From the NCBI RefSeq assembly GCF_004010095.1, contig NZ_RRYD01000014.1:19657-83656 (forward strand): a stretch of 64,000 nt of DNA, in the 5' to 3' direction. A model generated the notes under the pieces. It made no database searches and was not told the origin of the DNA. It saw nothing but the letters and a program-made list of their open reading frames with translations. Position 1 is the stretch's first letter; each line of letters starts with the position of its first letter. The position numbers were made by a program, and so were the translations under genes. The DNA is from Lacticaseibacillus hulanensis. GTDB taxonomy: Bacteria; Bacillota; Bacilli; Lactobacillales; Lactobacillaceae. Of the stretch, positions 1-8,509 are shown piece after piece.

Positions 1-744
1 TGGGCCCAAAACATCGATCCAGTAACCAAATTATTGCTAGTTGCCTGCGTGCTGCTGGGTAGTTTGCTGTACAAATCGCTCACTTATTCGCTCGTCGTGC
101 TCGGTTTGAGCGTCTTCTTGGTTCTGGCGGCCCGCATTCAGGCCAAGGCACTAAGGTTGATTGAGTTCAGCCTCTTTCTGATTGCGACCATCGTTTTGAT
201 CCAGGGCCTGCTCTACCCGTTTAACCGCACCGTTTTGCTGACGGTGTTCCACTTGCGGTTTTACAAGGAGGGACTACTGTACGCACTCATGTTAAGCAGC
301 CGCCTGCTCTCGATTATTTTCGTGACCAGCTTTTTTATCTTCACGACGACCATCACTGAGAACGCCACCTATCTGGAACAAATCGGGGTGCCGTACCACA
401 CCGTCTACGTGTTAATCTCGGTCTGCTACATCCTGCCCCAGATTAACAAGAACATGCGGCACATTCAGGTTGCCCAGCGTGCGCGTGGCGTCAATCCACA
501 GAGCAACATTGCAGAACAGGTGCGGGCAATTATTCCAATTCTTGTGCCACTCATTACGAAGACGCTGATGCAGTCGGTCGAACGCTCAACGGCCCTGCAG
601 CTGCGCGGGTTCAGCAATCCCAACCGGCAGCAAACAGAAAAGCTGACCTATTACCGGGCGGAACTTGCACACCGGGGACTAATACTACTAGCAGCGCTTT
701 TAGGTGGATGGAAAATATGGATGATTCTCAGCAAATTAGTTTAA
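1..744 (+). CDS. ECF transporter transmembrane (T) subunit, 5'-truncated by window edge
   Basis: Membrane-embedded coupling subunit of an energy-coupling-factor vitamin/micronutrient transporter. It links a substrate-binding S component to the two ATPases encoded next. The reading frame is open from base 1, and the first residues (DPVTKLLL) match the usual EcfT start region, so the true start lies only a few codons off the left edge. A TTG at base 34 is inside the gene. Several hydrophobic segments are followed by the two short Arg-Gly coupling motifs expected in EcfT, RARGV and LRGF, in the C-terminal cytoplasmic part. The stop overlaps the next gene, which indicates an operon. The S component is not visible, so the substrate is unknown; it may lie to the left. 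Family assignment is firm, substrate is not. Confidence 0.85.
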   Translation, partial: WAQNIDPVTKLLLVACVLLGSLLYKSLTYSLVVLGLSVFLVLAARIQAKALRLIEFSLFLIATIVLIQGLLYPFNRTVLLTVFHLRFYKEGLLYALMLSSRLLSIIFVTSFFIFTTTITENATYLEQIGVPYHTVYVLISVCYILPQINKNMRHIQVAQRARGVNPQSNIAEQVRAIIPILVPLITKTLMQSVERSTALQLRGFSNPNRQQTEKLTYYRAELAHRGLILLAALLGGWKIWMILSKLV

Positions 745-1553
745 ACAAGGTCTCGGTCGCCTACCCTGGTGCTGAGCGCAACCAGCTCAGCGACCTGACA
801 ATCAAGACACCGGCGCACCAGATTATCGGTATCCTGGGGCCCAGCAATTCCGGCAAGACGACTTTGTGCCGTCTGCTCAGTGGCATTATTCCGCAGGTCA
901 TGCGCGCCGACGTCCAGGGCGAATACCGTCTGGGCACACTCAATCCAACGGCTAACTGGGCGGAAATTAACCGATTCATTGGTTACGTCTTCCAGAATCC
1001 CGCCGACCAGCTGAGCGGTATGGCTGAGACCGTGGCCACCGAGATGGCCTTTAGCCTAGTTAACCTGGGCCAGTCAGCCAGTGCAATTGACGCAAAGGTG
1101 CGTGCACTGGCGCGGCAGTTCCAGTTAATCGACCAGTTGAATCAGAATCCGGCAACGTTGTCTGGCGGCCAGATGCAGCGCCTTGCGATTGCCTGCGCCC
1201 TCGTGACGGATCCCGAAGTTTTGATTTTCGATGACCCCACGAGCCAGATGGACCCGGTTGGAACGAGCCAGTTTTTTGCCTGGCTAAAAAACCAGCACGA
1301 CAAGACCATCTTCGTGACGTCAACCAACGTCGATGCCCTGTGCAACACGGTTGATTCGCTCTGGGTATTGAACGCCGGTCAGTTGGTCGCAAGTGGTACA
1401 CCCCGGAAGATTTTTAATCAACCCGCTAAATCCGAGCTCATCCCCGCCCCCGTCGTCTTCAATCTGGCAAGCCAGATGGGGTGGGCACTGCCAGACGGCG
1501 ACTACCCGGTCACACAGGCCGAATTAATGGAGGCGACAGGCCATGAGCGTTGA
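717..1553 (+). CDS. ECF-type ABC ATPase, first copy (degenerate catalytic site)
   Basis: Cytoplasmic ATPase of the ECF transporter. Visible motifs, numbered from the chosen start: Walker A GPSNSGKTT (41-49), Q-loop FQNPADQL, signature LSGGQ (148-152) and Walker B ending DD (172-173). Two residues depart from the family norm. The catalytic glutamate after Walker B is Asp173, and the H-loop histidine is Ser202 (VTSTNVD). The ATG at 708 abuts the AGGTGG ribosome binding site with no spacing. The ATG at 717 sits 9 bases from it and is taken as the start. It overlaps the T-subunit gene upstream and the second ATPase gene downstream by 11 bases. It probably forms a heterodimer with the next product. 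Confidence 0.88.
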   Translation: MDDSQQISLNKVSVAYPGAERNQLSDLTIKTPAHQIIGILGPSNSGKTTLCRLLSGIIPQVMRADVQGEYRLGTLNPTANWAEINRFIGYVFQNPADQLSGMAETVATEMAFSLVNLGQSASAIDAKVRALARQFQLIDQLNQNPATLSGGQMQRLAIACALVTDPEVLIFDDPTSQMDPVGTSQFFAWLKNQHDKTIFVTSTNVDALCNTVDSLWVLNAGQLVASGTPRKIFNQPAKSELIPAPVVFNLASQMGWALPDGDYPVTQAELMEATGHER

Positions 1554-2337
1554 AATTAACCAGCTACACTTCACTTACCAAAACAGCAATTTTGGCCTGC
1601 AAATACCGGCACTCAGCCTAGACAAGGGCCTGACCGCGATTGTCGGGCAAAACGGCGCCGGCAAGTCGACCTTCTTCAAGCTACTAATGGGGCTGCTGCC
1701 GCTGCAGGATGGCAACATTTCGATTAACGGCAAAGGCAGCCACGAGTTAACCGGGCGTGCGCGCTTGACCGAGATTGGCATCTTGTTCCAGAACCCGGAT
1801 GACCAGCTGTTCAACGCGACCGTTAAAAAAGAGGTGACCTGGAGTGCCCGCCAAATCACCCGCGACCGTGCCCAAGTTGACCAGATTGTGGAATCAGCAC
1901 TCACAAAGGTGGAATTGCTGGACAAGGCCGATGAGAATCCATTCGACCTGTCCCTGTCGGACCGCAAGCTGCTCGCCTTCGCGACGTTGCTGGCCACAAA
2001 TCCGCAAACCTACCTGATGGACGAGCCGATGATTGCCCTCGACTGGCACAGCCAAACCATCGTGCTGCACATCCTGAAGCAGCTCGCCGACGAGGGCCGT
2101 CAGATCATTGTCTCAACGCACGATATGGACCTAGTCGCCCATAGCTTCCCGCGTGTCATCACCTTTGACCACGGCGCAATGGTCTTTGACGGAACGCCCA
2201 CCGCTCTATTCGGCTCACCTGCCATCCTGGCGCAGGCCGGCCTGCTCCCGCCCCGAATCATGCAGCTGTGCGCGTTGCTGGGTGACACCAACGTTTACTT
2301 AACTACCGAAGATTACGTCAGCAAGCATCAGGCCTGA
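1543..2337 (+). CDS. ECF-type ABC ATPase, second copy (degenerate signature motif)
   Basis: Second ATPase of the ECF module. It has Walker A GQNGAGKST (about 35-43), Q-loop FQNPDDQLF, Walker B ending Asp160-Glu161 and an H-loop His193 (STHDMD), all canonical. The ABC signature is LSLSD (136-140) instead of LSGGQ. Because each ATP site pairs one subunit's Walker motifs with the partner's signature, this loss falls in the same composite site as the defects of the first ATPase. GGAGG lies 9 bases before the ATG. A strong terminator follows directly, so this gene closes the operon. Confidence 0.88.
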   Translation: MSVEINQLHFTYQNSNFGLQIPALSLDKGLTAIVGQNGAGKSTFFKLLMGLLPLQDGNISINGKGSHELTGRARLTEIGILFQNPDDQLFNATVKKEVTWSARQITRDRAQVDQIVESALTKVELLDKADENPFDLSLSDRKLLAFATLLATNPQTYLMDEPMIALDWHSQTIVLHILKQLADEGRQIIVSTHDMDLVAHSFPRVITFDHGAMVFDGTPTALFGSPAILAQAGLLPPRIMQLCALLGDTNVYLTTEDYVSKHQA

Positions 2338-2342
2338 CAAAT

Positions 2343-2384
2343 AGCTCCAGTTCGCAATTTGGTTTGCGAGCTGGAGCTGTTTTT
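2343..2384 (+). terminator. Rho-independent terminator of the ECF operon
   Basis: AGCTCCAG pairs with CTGGAGCT, extended by TTCGCAA against TTTGCGA, and is followed by a T-run. It starts five bases after the stop codon. Confidence 0.85.
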
Positions 2385-3092
2385 GTACCCGGCCGGAGAC
2401 ACAAGCAACTGGCAACCGAGGGGTCAATCAGCCTCAGCGCAAGGTGCGCGTCTGCATTATGGTTTCCTTTTGCAACTACAAGGCCTAAAGTAAGCGCTTT
2501 TCAATTTCGAAGCACTGAAAATTTTCACGGAAAATCCGCGCACATTCCGCGTTCGTCCGCCTAAAATGGATACTTTTAGCCAAATTCGGCGAACCGAGCG
2601 CAATATTAGGTGAGAATTTGCGGCCGCAACTGCAAGTCCCGGACAATTTGCGGCCCAAAAATCGTCATTTTGGGTGCGAGTCGCGGATCTGGCGGCCGTT
2701 AATCGCCGCTAAAATGCTAAGTATCGATTTGCCCGTTATTTGCCCTGAACGCGCTTCGGCGAAAAAGCAATTTTCAGGGCAAAACTTGAGAAAATTAAAT
2801 TTTTTCCACGGCCATAGGAATGTGTTGTATTGTTCGGTAATTATCAGCAACTAAATTGGCGTGTTCCAACGAATCGCCGGTTTTAAGGCATTCATCATTA
2901 AATGATCCAGGCTAAGTTAGACTGAAAGCTTAAATATTATCTCTGAAATTCTTATATAATTCGTCATTTTTTCGTGAAAAGCCCGTCTCCAATATACCTT
3001 TATTAAACAGCAAAATGTTTTTTTCCAAATCATGTTGTTTAGCCCTAAAATCTAGTGCAAACTTATACTTACAAGCACGAAAGGGTGGGCGT
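2385..3092 (+). other. Gene-free region upstream of the first permease
   Basis: No ORF here has a convincing ribosome binding site or a recognisable protein. The word ATTTGCGGCC occurs twice (2616-2625 and 2646-2655) and once more upstream of the paralogous permease (10289-10298). The last 80 bases resemble the leader of that paralogue (shared TTGTTT, AGTGCAAA and CGAAAGG words). The region is probably regulatory; the promoter itself was not resolved. Confidence 0.5.
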
Positions 3093-4199
3093 ATGGTAGT
3101 CTTTAAATCAATCATTAAGGATCGCGTATTTCAAATCACGGCTTTAATCGCCATCGTAACATCGTTTTTGGCGCGACCAAACGCTGATGAAATCAACTTT
3201 ACAACATTGTGGTCCCTGCTGGCCATGATGACCACAATTCAAATCTTCGAACACCTACACGTTCTTGATTACATAGCTTATAAAATGACCGCGCATGCCC
3301 ACAACGCTAGGCAACTCACCGCGCTGTTCGTCACGCTTTCATTTGTCTCGGCCATGTTTTTGACCAACGACATGGCCGTGCTCACCTTCATTCCGCTCTA
3401 TCTGCGCATTGCACGGAAGCTCGACCTGCCGGAGATTGTGCCAGTGACAGCCATCACCATCGCCGCCAACCAAGGGAGCGCGATGACGCCGTTCGGGAAC
3501 ACGCACAACATCTTCCTCATGGCTAAGTTTCACATGCCCCTCGCGCAGTTCATCACCTGGGTTGTGCCCATGTTCTTCGTCGCGCTGCTTTTCCTCATCG
3601 GCATTATCATGTTTGTACCCAAAAAAGAGGTGCCCCAAGTTCCGGTCAAGGATATCCGCACCAATCCTCGTCTGATTACCCTGACCTGTATTGTGGCGCT
3701 GATCGTTTTCAGTTCCATCTTTGACCTTCTGCCTGCTTGGGTAGCAGCGCTAATCGCAATCGTCGTGGCCTCACTGATTGATTACCACATCATGGGCAAG
3801 GTCGACTATGCGATTGTGCTCACATTCCTCGGTTTCTTCATTATTATCGGGAACATCAACCAGCTGCCCGCAATCAAGCAACTACTGGACTACGTAATCA
3901 GCGGCCCAGTTTCGGTTTACTTCACCAGTATCGTGGCCTCGCAATTCATCTCGAACGTGCCGTCGACGGTCCTCATTGCGAACTTTACCAACCACCTCGC
4001 ACCGCTGTTCTTCGGCTCTAACATTGGTGGTCTGGGTACCCTGGTCGCCAGCATGTGTAACCTGGTGGCGTTCAAGCAATACACCCTTTACAGTAAAAAG
4101 TCCCACAGTCGCTTCCTGCTGCACTTCACCCTGATTAACTTCATCGCACTGGCCATTATTGGCGGTGCCGGGCTCGCGGCAGTCATCTACTTTTTCTAA
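3093..4199 (+). CDS. ArsB/NhaD-SLC13 superfamily permease, paralogue 1
   Basis: Polytopic membrane protein of 368 residues with about ten hydrophobic segments, belonging to the ion-transporter superfamily of anion and Na+/H+ carriers. Conserved motifs are LTNDMAVLTFIPLYL and MTPFGNTHNIFL, which resemble the Asn/Asp-containing hairpin motifs of ArsB-type carriers. A second, clearly homologous gene lies at 10584-11693. The start at 3093 is preferred over an upstream ATG because it has AAAGGG at the right distance and aligns with the start of the paralogue. It is monocistronic, with its own terminator. Substrate cannot be inferred; an organic or inorganic anion is likely for the superfamily. Confidence 0.8.
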   Translation: MVVFKSIIKDRVFQITALIAIVTSFLARPNADEINFTTLWSLLAMMTTIQIFEHLHVLDYIAYKMTAHAHNARQLTALFVTLSFVSAMFLTNDMAVLTFIPLYLRIARKLDLPEIVPVTAITIAANQGSAMTPFGNTHNIFLMAKFHMPLAQFITWVVPMFFVALLFLIGIIMFVPKKEVPQVPVKDIRTNPRLITLTCIVALIVFSSIFDLLPAWVAALIAIVVASLIDYHIMGKVDYAIVLTFLGFFIIIGNINQLPAIKQLLDYVISGPVSVYFTSIVASQFISNVPSTVLIANFTNHLAPLFFGSNIGGLGTLVASMCNLVAFKQYTLYSKKSHSRFLLHFTLINFIALAIIGGAGLAAVIYFF

Positions 4200-4218
4200 T
4201 TAACAATACTAAGTCAAA

Positions 4219-4264
4219 ACGCATGCCACCATGATGATTCCTCACCACGGTGGCATGCGTTTTT
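4219..4264 (+). terminator. Rho-independent terminator of permease 1
   Basis: ACGCATGCCACC pairs perfectly with GGTGGCATGCGT around an 18-base loop, followed by TTTT. Confidence 0.88.
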
Positions 4265-4693
4265 GAGTACATGGAGATGCTTGTTGATCCGCGCCGCCAG
4301 TCGGGACCAAGTTTGACGTCAAGAAGACAGGACTGTCGTGGCCATCAACTTGCATTCCTAGAAACGGGGCAGTTCGGTTAACGCCCAGCCTGCCCGCCAA
4401 AAACTCCACGCATTGGAGCGCGAATTTATTTCCGTCATCTCGCAATTTACGCCACTAAATATGCAGGTGCTGGCAGTGTTTGCCTAATAATTTCGCGGTA
4501 AGCCCTCCGCAGCGCATCACGGCATTGGCCAAAGGGGCTGTGGCAGCGGTAAGTACAGGGTGACTGCGCTTTTTTTGGTACGGGCAAAAGGCAGCGTTGG
4601 CTATAGTTATTTAAAAGCAGAAAACGGATGCAGTGTTTAAAATAAACCATCAATAAATATGCAGTAATCAAAGGCATCTCGCAAGCAACAAAT
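4265..4693 (+). other. Gene-free region
   Basis: Two minus-strand ORFs of 67 and 76 codons lie end to end here in different frames. Neither has a ribosome binding site or a protein I recognise. They may be chance ORFs or traces of a decayed gene. Confidence 0.4.
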
Positions 4694-4722
4694 TTGACGG
4701 TGCCAAATTATCGTGTTATGTT
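4694..4722 (+). promoter_or_regulatory. Extended -10 promoter of the SemiSWEET gene
   Basis: TTGACG (4694-4699), a 17-base spacer and TATGTT (4717-4722), with TG one base upstream of the -10. The start codon is 36 bases downstream. Confidence 0.7.
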
Positions 4723-4758
4723 ATTACCCAACTTAACCAATTAGGAGGAAATAGGTAT

Positions 4759-5073
4759 ATGCGTATTGACACATCGAAGTATCCAGAAGGTAAGGACGCC
4801 GTGGACCCCAAGAAGGTGAAACGGCTTAAGCTGCTGAGTAAGCTCGCAACCATCATGTGTATCTCAATGTACATCTCGTACATTCCGCAGATCATCGCGA
4901 ACTTCTCGGGGCACCCCGTTTCACCGTTGCAACCACTCGTCGCTGCCATTAACGCTAGCCTGTGGGTCGGCTATGGCTGGAGTAAGACGTACAAAGACTG
5001 GCCCGTGATTATCTCCAACCTTCCGGGGATTGTTTTTGGGATTGTCACGGTCGTCACCGTGTACATCCATTAA
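4759..5073 (+). CDS. SemiSWEET/PQ-loop family membrane protein
   Basis: Small protein of 104 residues with three predicted membrane helices after a charged N-terminus. It has the hallmark YIPQI motif in the first helix, a conserved Asn-Ala segment in the middle, and NLPGIVFG in the third. Bacterial SemiSWEETs are half-size sugar facilitators that act as dimers. The start is set by AGGAGG 10 bases upstream. The gene stands alone behind its own promoter. A short hairpin with a T-run near 5130-5155 may terminate it against the convergent racemase gene. Sugar specificity cannot be read from the sequence. Confidence 0.8.
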   Translation: MRIDTSKYPEGKDAVDPKKVKRLKLLSKLATIMCISMYISYIPQIIANFSGHPVSPLQPLVAAINASLWVGYGWSKTYKDWPVIISNLPGIVFGIVTVVTVYIH

Positions 5074-5151
5074 TTGGTAATCAAAAAAAGCAACTGCGCC
5101 TAAACAGTTCCACAATTGACCAGTGCTCAAGCCCAAAGATACTTAGGCTTT

Positions 5152-5841
5152 TTAACTCAGCGCCAAATCCACCGCTGCCTGCGCGTGAATTTGGGTTGTA
5201 TCAAAGAGCGGTAGAGTTACATCTGCTGGTTCAACCAGCAGGTCCAGTTCCGTGCACCCCAAAATGATGCCTTCTGCCCCGCGCGCCTGCAGTTCAGTAA
5301 TCATCTTCAGCAACGCTGCCTTTGACCCCGGCAATTTACGCCCAACGACTAGTTCCTCGTAGATAATCCGGTTAACCTCATCCACTCCCGGTGCATTGGG
5401 AATCAGCACGTCAATTCCGGCGGCGATGAGCCGCTGCTTGTAGAAATCCTCTTGCAGCGTATACTTAGTGCCCAGCATGCCGACGCGGGTGATTCCTTGC
5501 GCCCGCAGCGCGGCAATCGTCGCGTCCGCAATGTGCAGTAGCGGAATTGAAATGTAGTCCTGAATTTGGTCCGCAACCTTGTGCATCGTATTGGCACCAA
5601 TCAGGATGAAATCGGCCCCTGCCAGTTCCAGCCCGCGGGCGGCCTTACCCAAAATTGCGGCACCCGTGGCCCAATCATTGCGCTCCTGCGACCGGGCAAT
5701 CTCGTCGAAGTCCACACTCGCGATTAAAATCTTGGCCGAATGCACCCCGCCAAGCCGGTCACTGACCGCCTGGTTAATCAGCTGATAATAAGTGACGGTG
5801 CTCTCCCAGCTCATGCCGCCGAGTAAACCAATTGTCTTCAT
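5152..5841 (-). CDS. Aspartate/glutamate racemase family protein with altered active site
   Basis: Cytoplasmic member of the Asp/Glu racemase superfamily (YgeA/RacD-like), 229 residues. It has the N-terminal glycine-rich GLLGGMSW and the second-half catalytic motif GCTELD (Cys196). In the first-half motif the family has Cys or Thr before NTMHK. Here residues 82-83 are Gly-Ala (IGANTMHK), so one of the two acid/base residues is missing. The first in-frame ATG touches the AGGAG site. The ATG three codons later has 9-base spacing and is used as the start. It is transcribed alone. It may be a one-sided racemase, an enzyme with another substrate, or inactive. Confidence 0.82.
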   Translation of the reverse strand: MKTIGLLGGMSWESTVTYYQLINQAVSDRLGGVHSAKILIASVDFDEIARSQERNDWATGAAILGKAARGLELAGADFILIGANTMHKVADQIQDYISIPLLHIADATIAALRAQGITRVGMLGTKYTLQEDFYKQRLIAAGIDVLIPNAPGVDEVNRIIYEELVVGRKLPGSKAALLKMITELQARGAEGIILGCTELDLLVEPADVTLPLFDTTQIHAQAAVDLALS

Positions 5842-6080
5842 GATTGTCATCTCCTAATGCTAATTGCCACCGCGTGCCGTAGTTACCCGCACACTGCCAC
5901 ACCAATTTTTCCTAGTTAACCTGCACGGGGGCGCAAAATCAACCATAGCGCACATCCGATAGCCGGAGTAATTTATGGTACAACGCTTCAGCTTGCGTGA
6001 GGCAAGATGGTGTGTTTGCGGTGTATGAGTGCCACATTCATTTTTTAATCTACCACTGACAGATGTTACGAAACTATCAT

Positions 6081-6128
6081 AGCGTACTAAAAAGCGTGGC
6101 ATATGCTACGCTTCTTAGTACGCTTTTT
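6081..6128 (+). terminator. Strong hairpin terminator reading on the plus strand
   Basis: A 17-base arm (6081-6097) pairs with 6108-6124 with one mismatch, followed by TTTT on the plus strand. It lies just past the 3' end of the minus-strand gene at 6138, on which side no T-run follows. No plus-strand gene precedes it closely. Confidence 0.65.
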
Positions 6129-6137
6129 CGTACGCTT

Positions 6138-7469
6138 TTAGATTAACTCCTTATTCAGCTTATAACTCCTTCTTACGGATGCTCCAACAGCGATGACCTT
6201 ATTTTCGTTTATTAATTGCTTTAAAGAATAAAGAACCTGACTTCGAGTCAAACCAGATTCACTCTCAATCTCTGTTCTTTTAAGAGGCGTTACCGATGAC
6301 CGTAGAAGGTTTAAAATTGCCATTTGATTACTATAAACTGGATTCGACTTTTTAGCCGAGGGTGCCACAATTACATCATCTATTTTTTGATAATTTCGAT
6401 TGGGCAAAACAACCTTAAATGAGTTCTCTCTAACTTCAAACTTTGGGCGAAGGACTCCGTCTTGATAAGCCTCATACATTCGCCTAATGCCAGTCCCATA
6501 GTTTTCAATGAAATTCATCTTATCTAATATATGAATTAACGTTGGATTCCGCGCAGCCGTTAACCCATCCTCAATTTCCTCAAGCGTTAACCCATCAGGA
6601 ATACCTCCTGGAGAAACAATCTCCAAGCGGTTGTCAAACACCTCCACTTTAACACTGGAATGTAGAAGATAATCACGATGAACAAAGGCATTAACGACTG
6701 CTTCACGTATCGCAATTGTAGGATAATCACGACGTTCAATTCGCTGCGCTTTACCACTGATTACAGCTTGACGATGATTAGATAAATCCAAATATGCTAA
6801 TACATCGTTAATCTGTTGCGTTATAGCACCAAAAAATCTGCGTTTATCTTTAAACCGCATCACGTTGATACCATCATAAGATGCGACCCTAACCTCAAAC
6901 GGGTTTTGATCGCTAATAAGTAAAGCTGAATTATTGTAGCCCTCGGTATCGACCATCCGTAACGATTTCTGATCAAAACTCAAATCGAGTCCTTCAAAAA
7001 CCGCCTTTGCCTTCCTAAACGTTAATTGTTGAACTTCAGAAGTCTCTGAATCGAATTCACCGCTAACGTCATACTGTTGCTGCATGCGTTTTACACGTTC
7101 ATTGGTGGCTTTTACTGCCGAACTCCCTTGACGAACGTATACACCGCTAGAGTCGAACCCATTTGATGCAATTGCGTATGGCTTATGCCGACCCGCCCTA
7201 ACACGTATATTAAAAACAGTATCGTTAGGTCGTACTTCTATAAGACTATACGGAACTGGGTAAAATGCAGTGGTTGACCAATTAGTAATAATCTCTTCCC
7301 AGTCATGGCGTCTTTGGGGGCTTACGTCTAGCTCCTTGTGTGTTGAATCATCAACTCCGAGATAAATGACACCACCATCGCGACTATTAAAAAAGCTAAC
7401 AATTTCCCTTTTCAATTTATTTGTTAACTCACGTTTATACTCAGTATTCAAATCTTCGTTGTTTTCCAT
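6138..7469 (-). CDS. AlbA_2 domain / HATPase_c_4 putative transcriptional regulator
   Basis: Protein of 443 residues. The N-terminal AlbA_2 (Schlafen-related) domain spans about residues 5-120, including NTEYKRELTNKLKREIVSF and GGVIYLGVDD. A GHKL-type ATP-binding segment near 265-320 has REAVVNAFVHRDY and RLEIVSPGGIPDGLT. A C-terminal winged helix spans about residues 380-440. This architecture is common in accessory islands and is usually annotated as an ATP-binding regulator; the biological role is unknown. The start codon was chosen by GGAGGTGG close upstream and removes 65 residues of spurious extension. The gene is visibly more AT-rich than its neighbours, which points to horizontal acquisition. 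Confidence 0.8.
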   Translation of the reverse strand: MENNEDLNTEYKRELTNKLKREIVSFFNSRDGGVIYLGVDDSTHKELDVSPQRRHDWEEIITNWSTTAFYPVPYSLIEVRPNDTVFNIRVRAGRHKPYAIASNGFDSSGVYVRQGSSAVKATNERVKRMQQQYDVSGEFDSETSEVQQLTFRKAKAVFEGLDLSFDQKSLRMVDTEGYNNSALLISDQNPFEVRVASYDGINVMRFKDKRRFFGAITQQINDVLAYLDLSNHRQAVISGKAQRIERRDYPTIAIREAVVNAFVHRDYLLHSSVKVEVFDNRLEIVSPGGIPDGLTLEEIEDGLTAARNPTLIHILDKMNFIENYGTGIRRMYEAYQDGVLRPKFEVRENSFKVVLPNRNYQKIDDVIVAPSAKKSNPVYSNQMAILNLLRSSVTPLKRTEIESESGLTRSQVLYSLKQLINENKVIAVGASVRRSYKLNKELI

Positions 7470-7969
7470 GATCCACCTCCTTATAGCGGCATCTACTCCA
7501 ACACCAATTATTACATACACATGAATCGACGACGTATTTTTTTGAACACCTAACTTAAAACCTCGCCTAAGAGGGATCCTTGTTATCCTGCTTCTTTCGT
7601 AGCTAAAGCCTACAAAGCAAAATCTGCTAAAAATACATTGCTCTAAGCAAAGCAACCATAACAATCAATTAAACTAGGTCGACTCAGTGTCATAGTCCGG
7701 CGAATCCTAACATTGTTCGTTCAATCATCTGTTTGAAGGTATTAATCAACTCTGGATAATCAAGACGCACCATCAAACTACGATTATAATTAAATCCCAA
7801 ATCCGCACTCAGCCATAGTTACTGCTTACTCGAGATTACGCAATTGGGTAAGTTGTAATCATTATTAGGTTCACGACAATCAGAATCATAAATGTTACTA
7901 ACTCGCACCCAAAACATTTTGATATATTCACACTTCATCAATATGTTACCCGCATTAATTAAACAAACT
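7470..7969 (-). other. Gene-free AT-rich region with a possible gene remnant
   Basis: No complete gene. On the minus strand 7690-7818 an uninterrupted 3'-terminal-looking frame ends in a stop and reads like a protein C-terminus (MVRLDYPELINTF, then LGFAGL), but it has no start or ribosome binding site. It could be the tail of a deleted gene. Confidence 0.35.
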
Positions 7970-8446
7970 TTAGCTGCCAAGATACTTAACCATAATCAGA
8001 CATGGGTTCCATTCATCCCAAAGGTGCGGAAACACCTCCAACCGGGTGAATCCCACAGACTCGTAAAATCGAATCGTATCGTCGTACTGACGATAATGTC
8101 CCTCATCGACCGTTTTTACTTGCAGGTACTGATATCGGGTCTTAGCAAATTTAGTTAACTCAGCAACTAGCTGTGTGCCAATACCCAAATGCTGATGCTG
8201 TTTCAGTACACCCATGCAGCTTATTTCAGCGGTACCAGAGCTGGTTTCATTGAGATCAATAAACCCAATGGGCTTCCCCTGAATTTTAGCTACCCATAAC
8301 GGAAGGCTCTTTGCTTCATCGACGTAAGACTGCGTCGATTCTGGGAGGCCAAACCACTCAGGCAAATCAGACAAAATATTCTGAACTATCTGCGAATTAG
8401 CCAGCGAATTTTGCGACAGCTCAATCGTCACGTCCGTGTTCATCAT
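7970..8446 (-). CDS. GNAT family N-acetyltransferase
   Basis: Single-domain acetyltransferase of 158 residues that would use acetyl-CoA on an unknown amine. The acetyl-CoA-binding motif A is visible as GVLKQHQHLGIGTQLVAEL, with the QxxGxG-type loop, followed by a typical C-terminal FYESVGF strand-loop. GGAGG lies 6 bases before the first ATG and 9 before a second; either could be used. It sits between accessory DNA and rlmH. More AT-rich than core genes around it. Substrate cannot be predicted. Confidence 0.82.
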   Translation of the reverse strand: MMNTDVTIELSQNSLANSQIVQNILSDLPEWFGLPESTQSYVDEAKSLPLWVAKIQGKPIGFIDLNETSSGTAEISCMGVLKQHQHLGIGTQLVAELTKFAKTRYQYLQVKTVDEGHYRQYDDTIRFYESVGFTRLEVFPHLWDEWNPCLIMVKYLGS

Positions 8447-8509
8447 AATATTCCTCCATCCACTTCACTCTCATCAAGTGAATTAGATTTTTTGCGTTAG
8501 CCTAACGCA

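Noticed and set aside
2364..2854. Short plus- and minus-strand ORFs after the ECF operon
   Set aside because: They begin inside a terminator or lack ribosome binding sites, and codon use is unlike the neighbours.
4242..4677. Two consecutive minus-strand ORFs
   Set aside because: They are in different frames, lack start signals, and one overlaps the terminator of the upstream permease. A decayed gene cannot be excluded.
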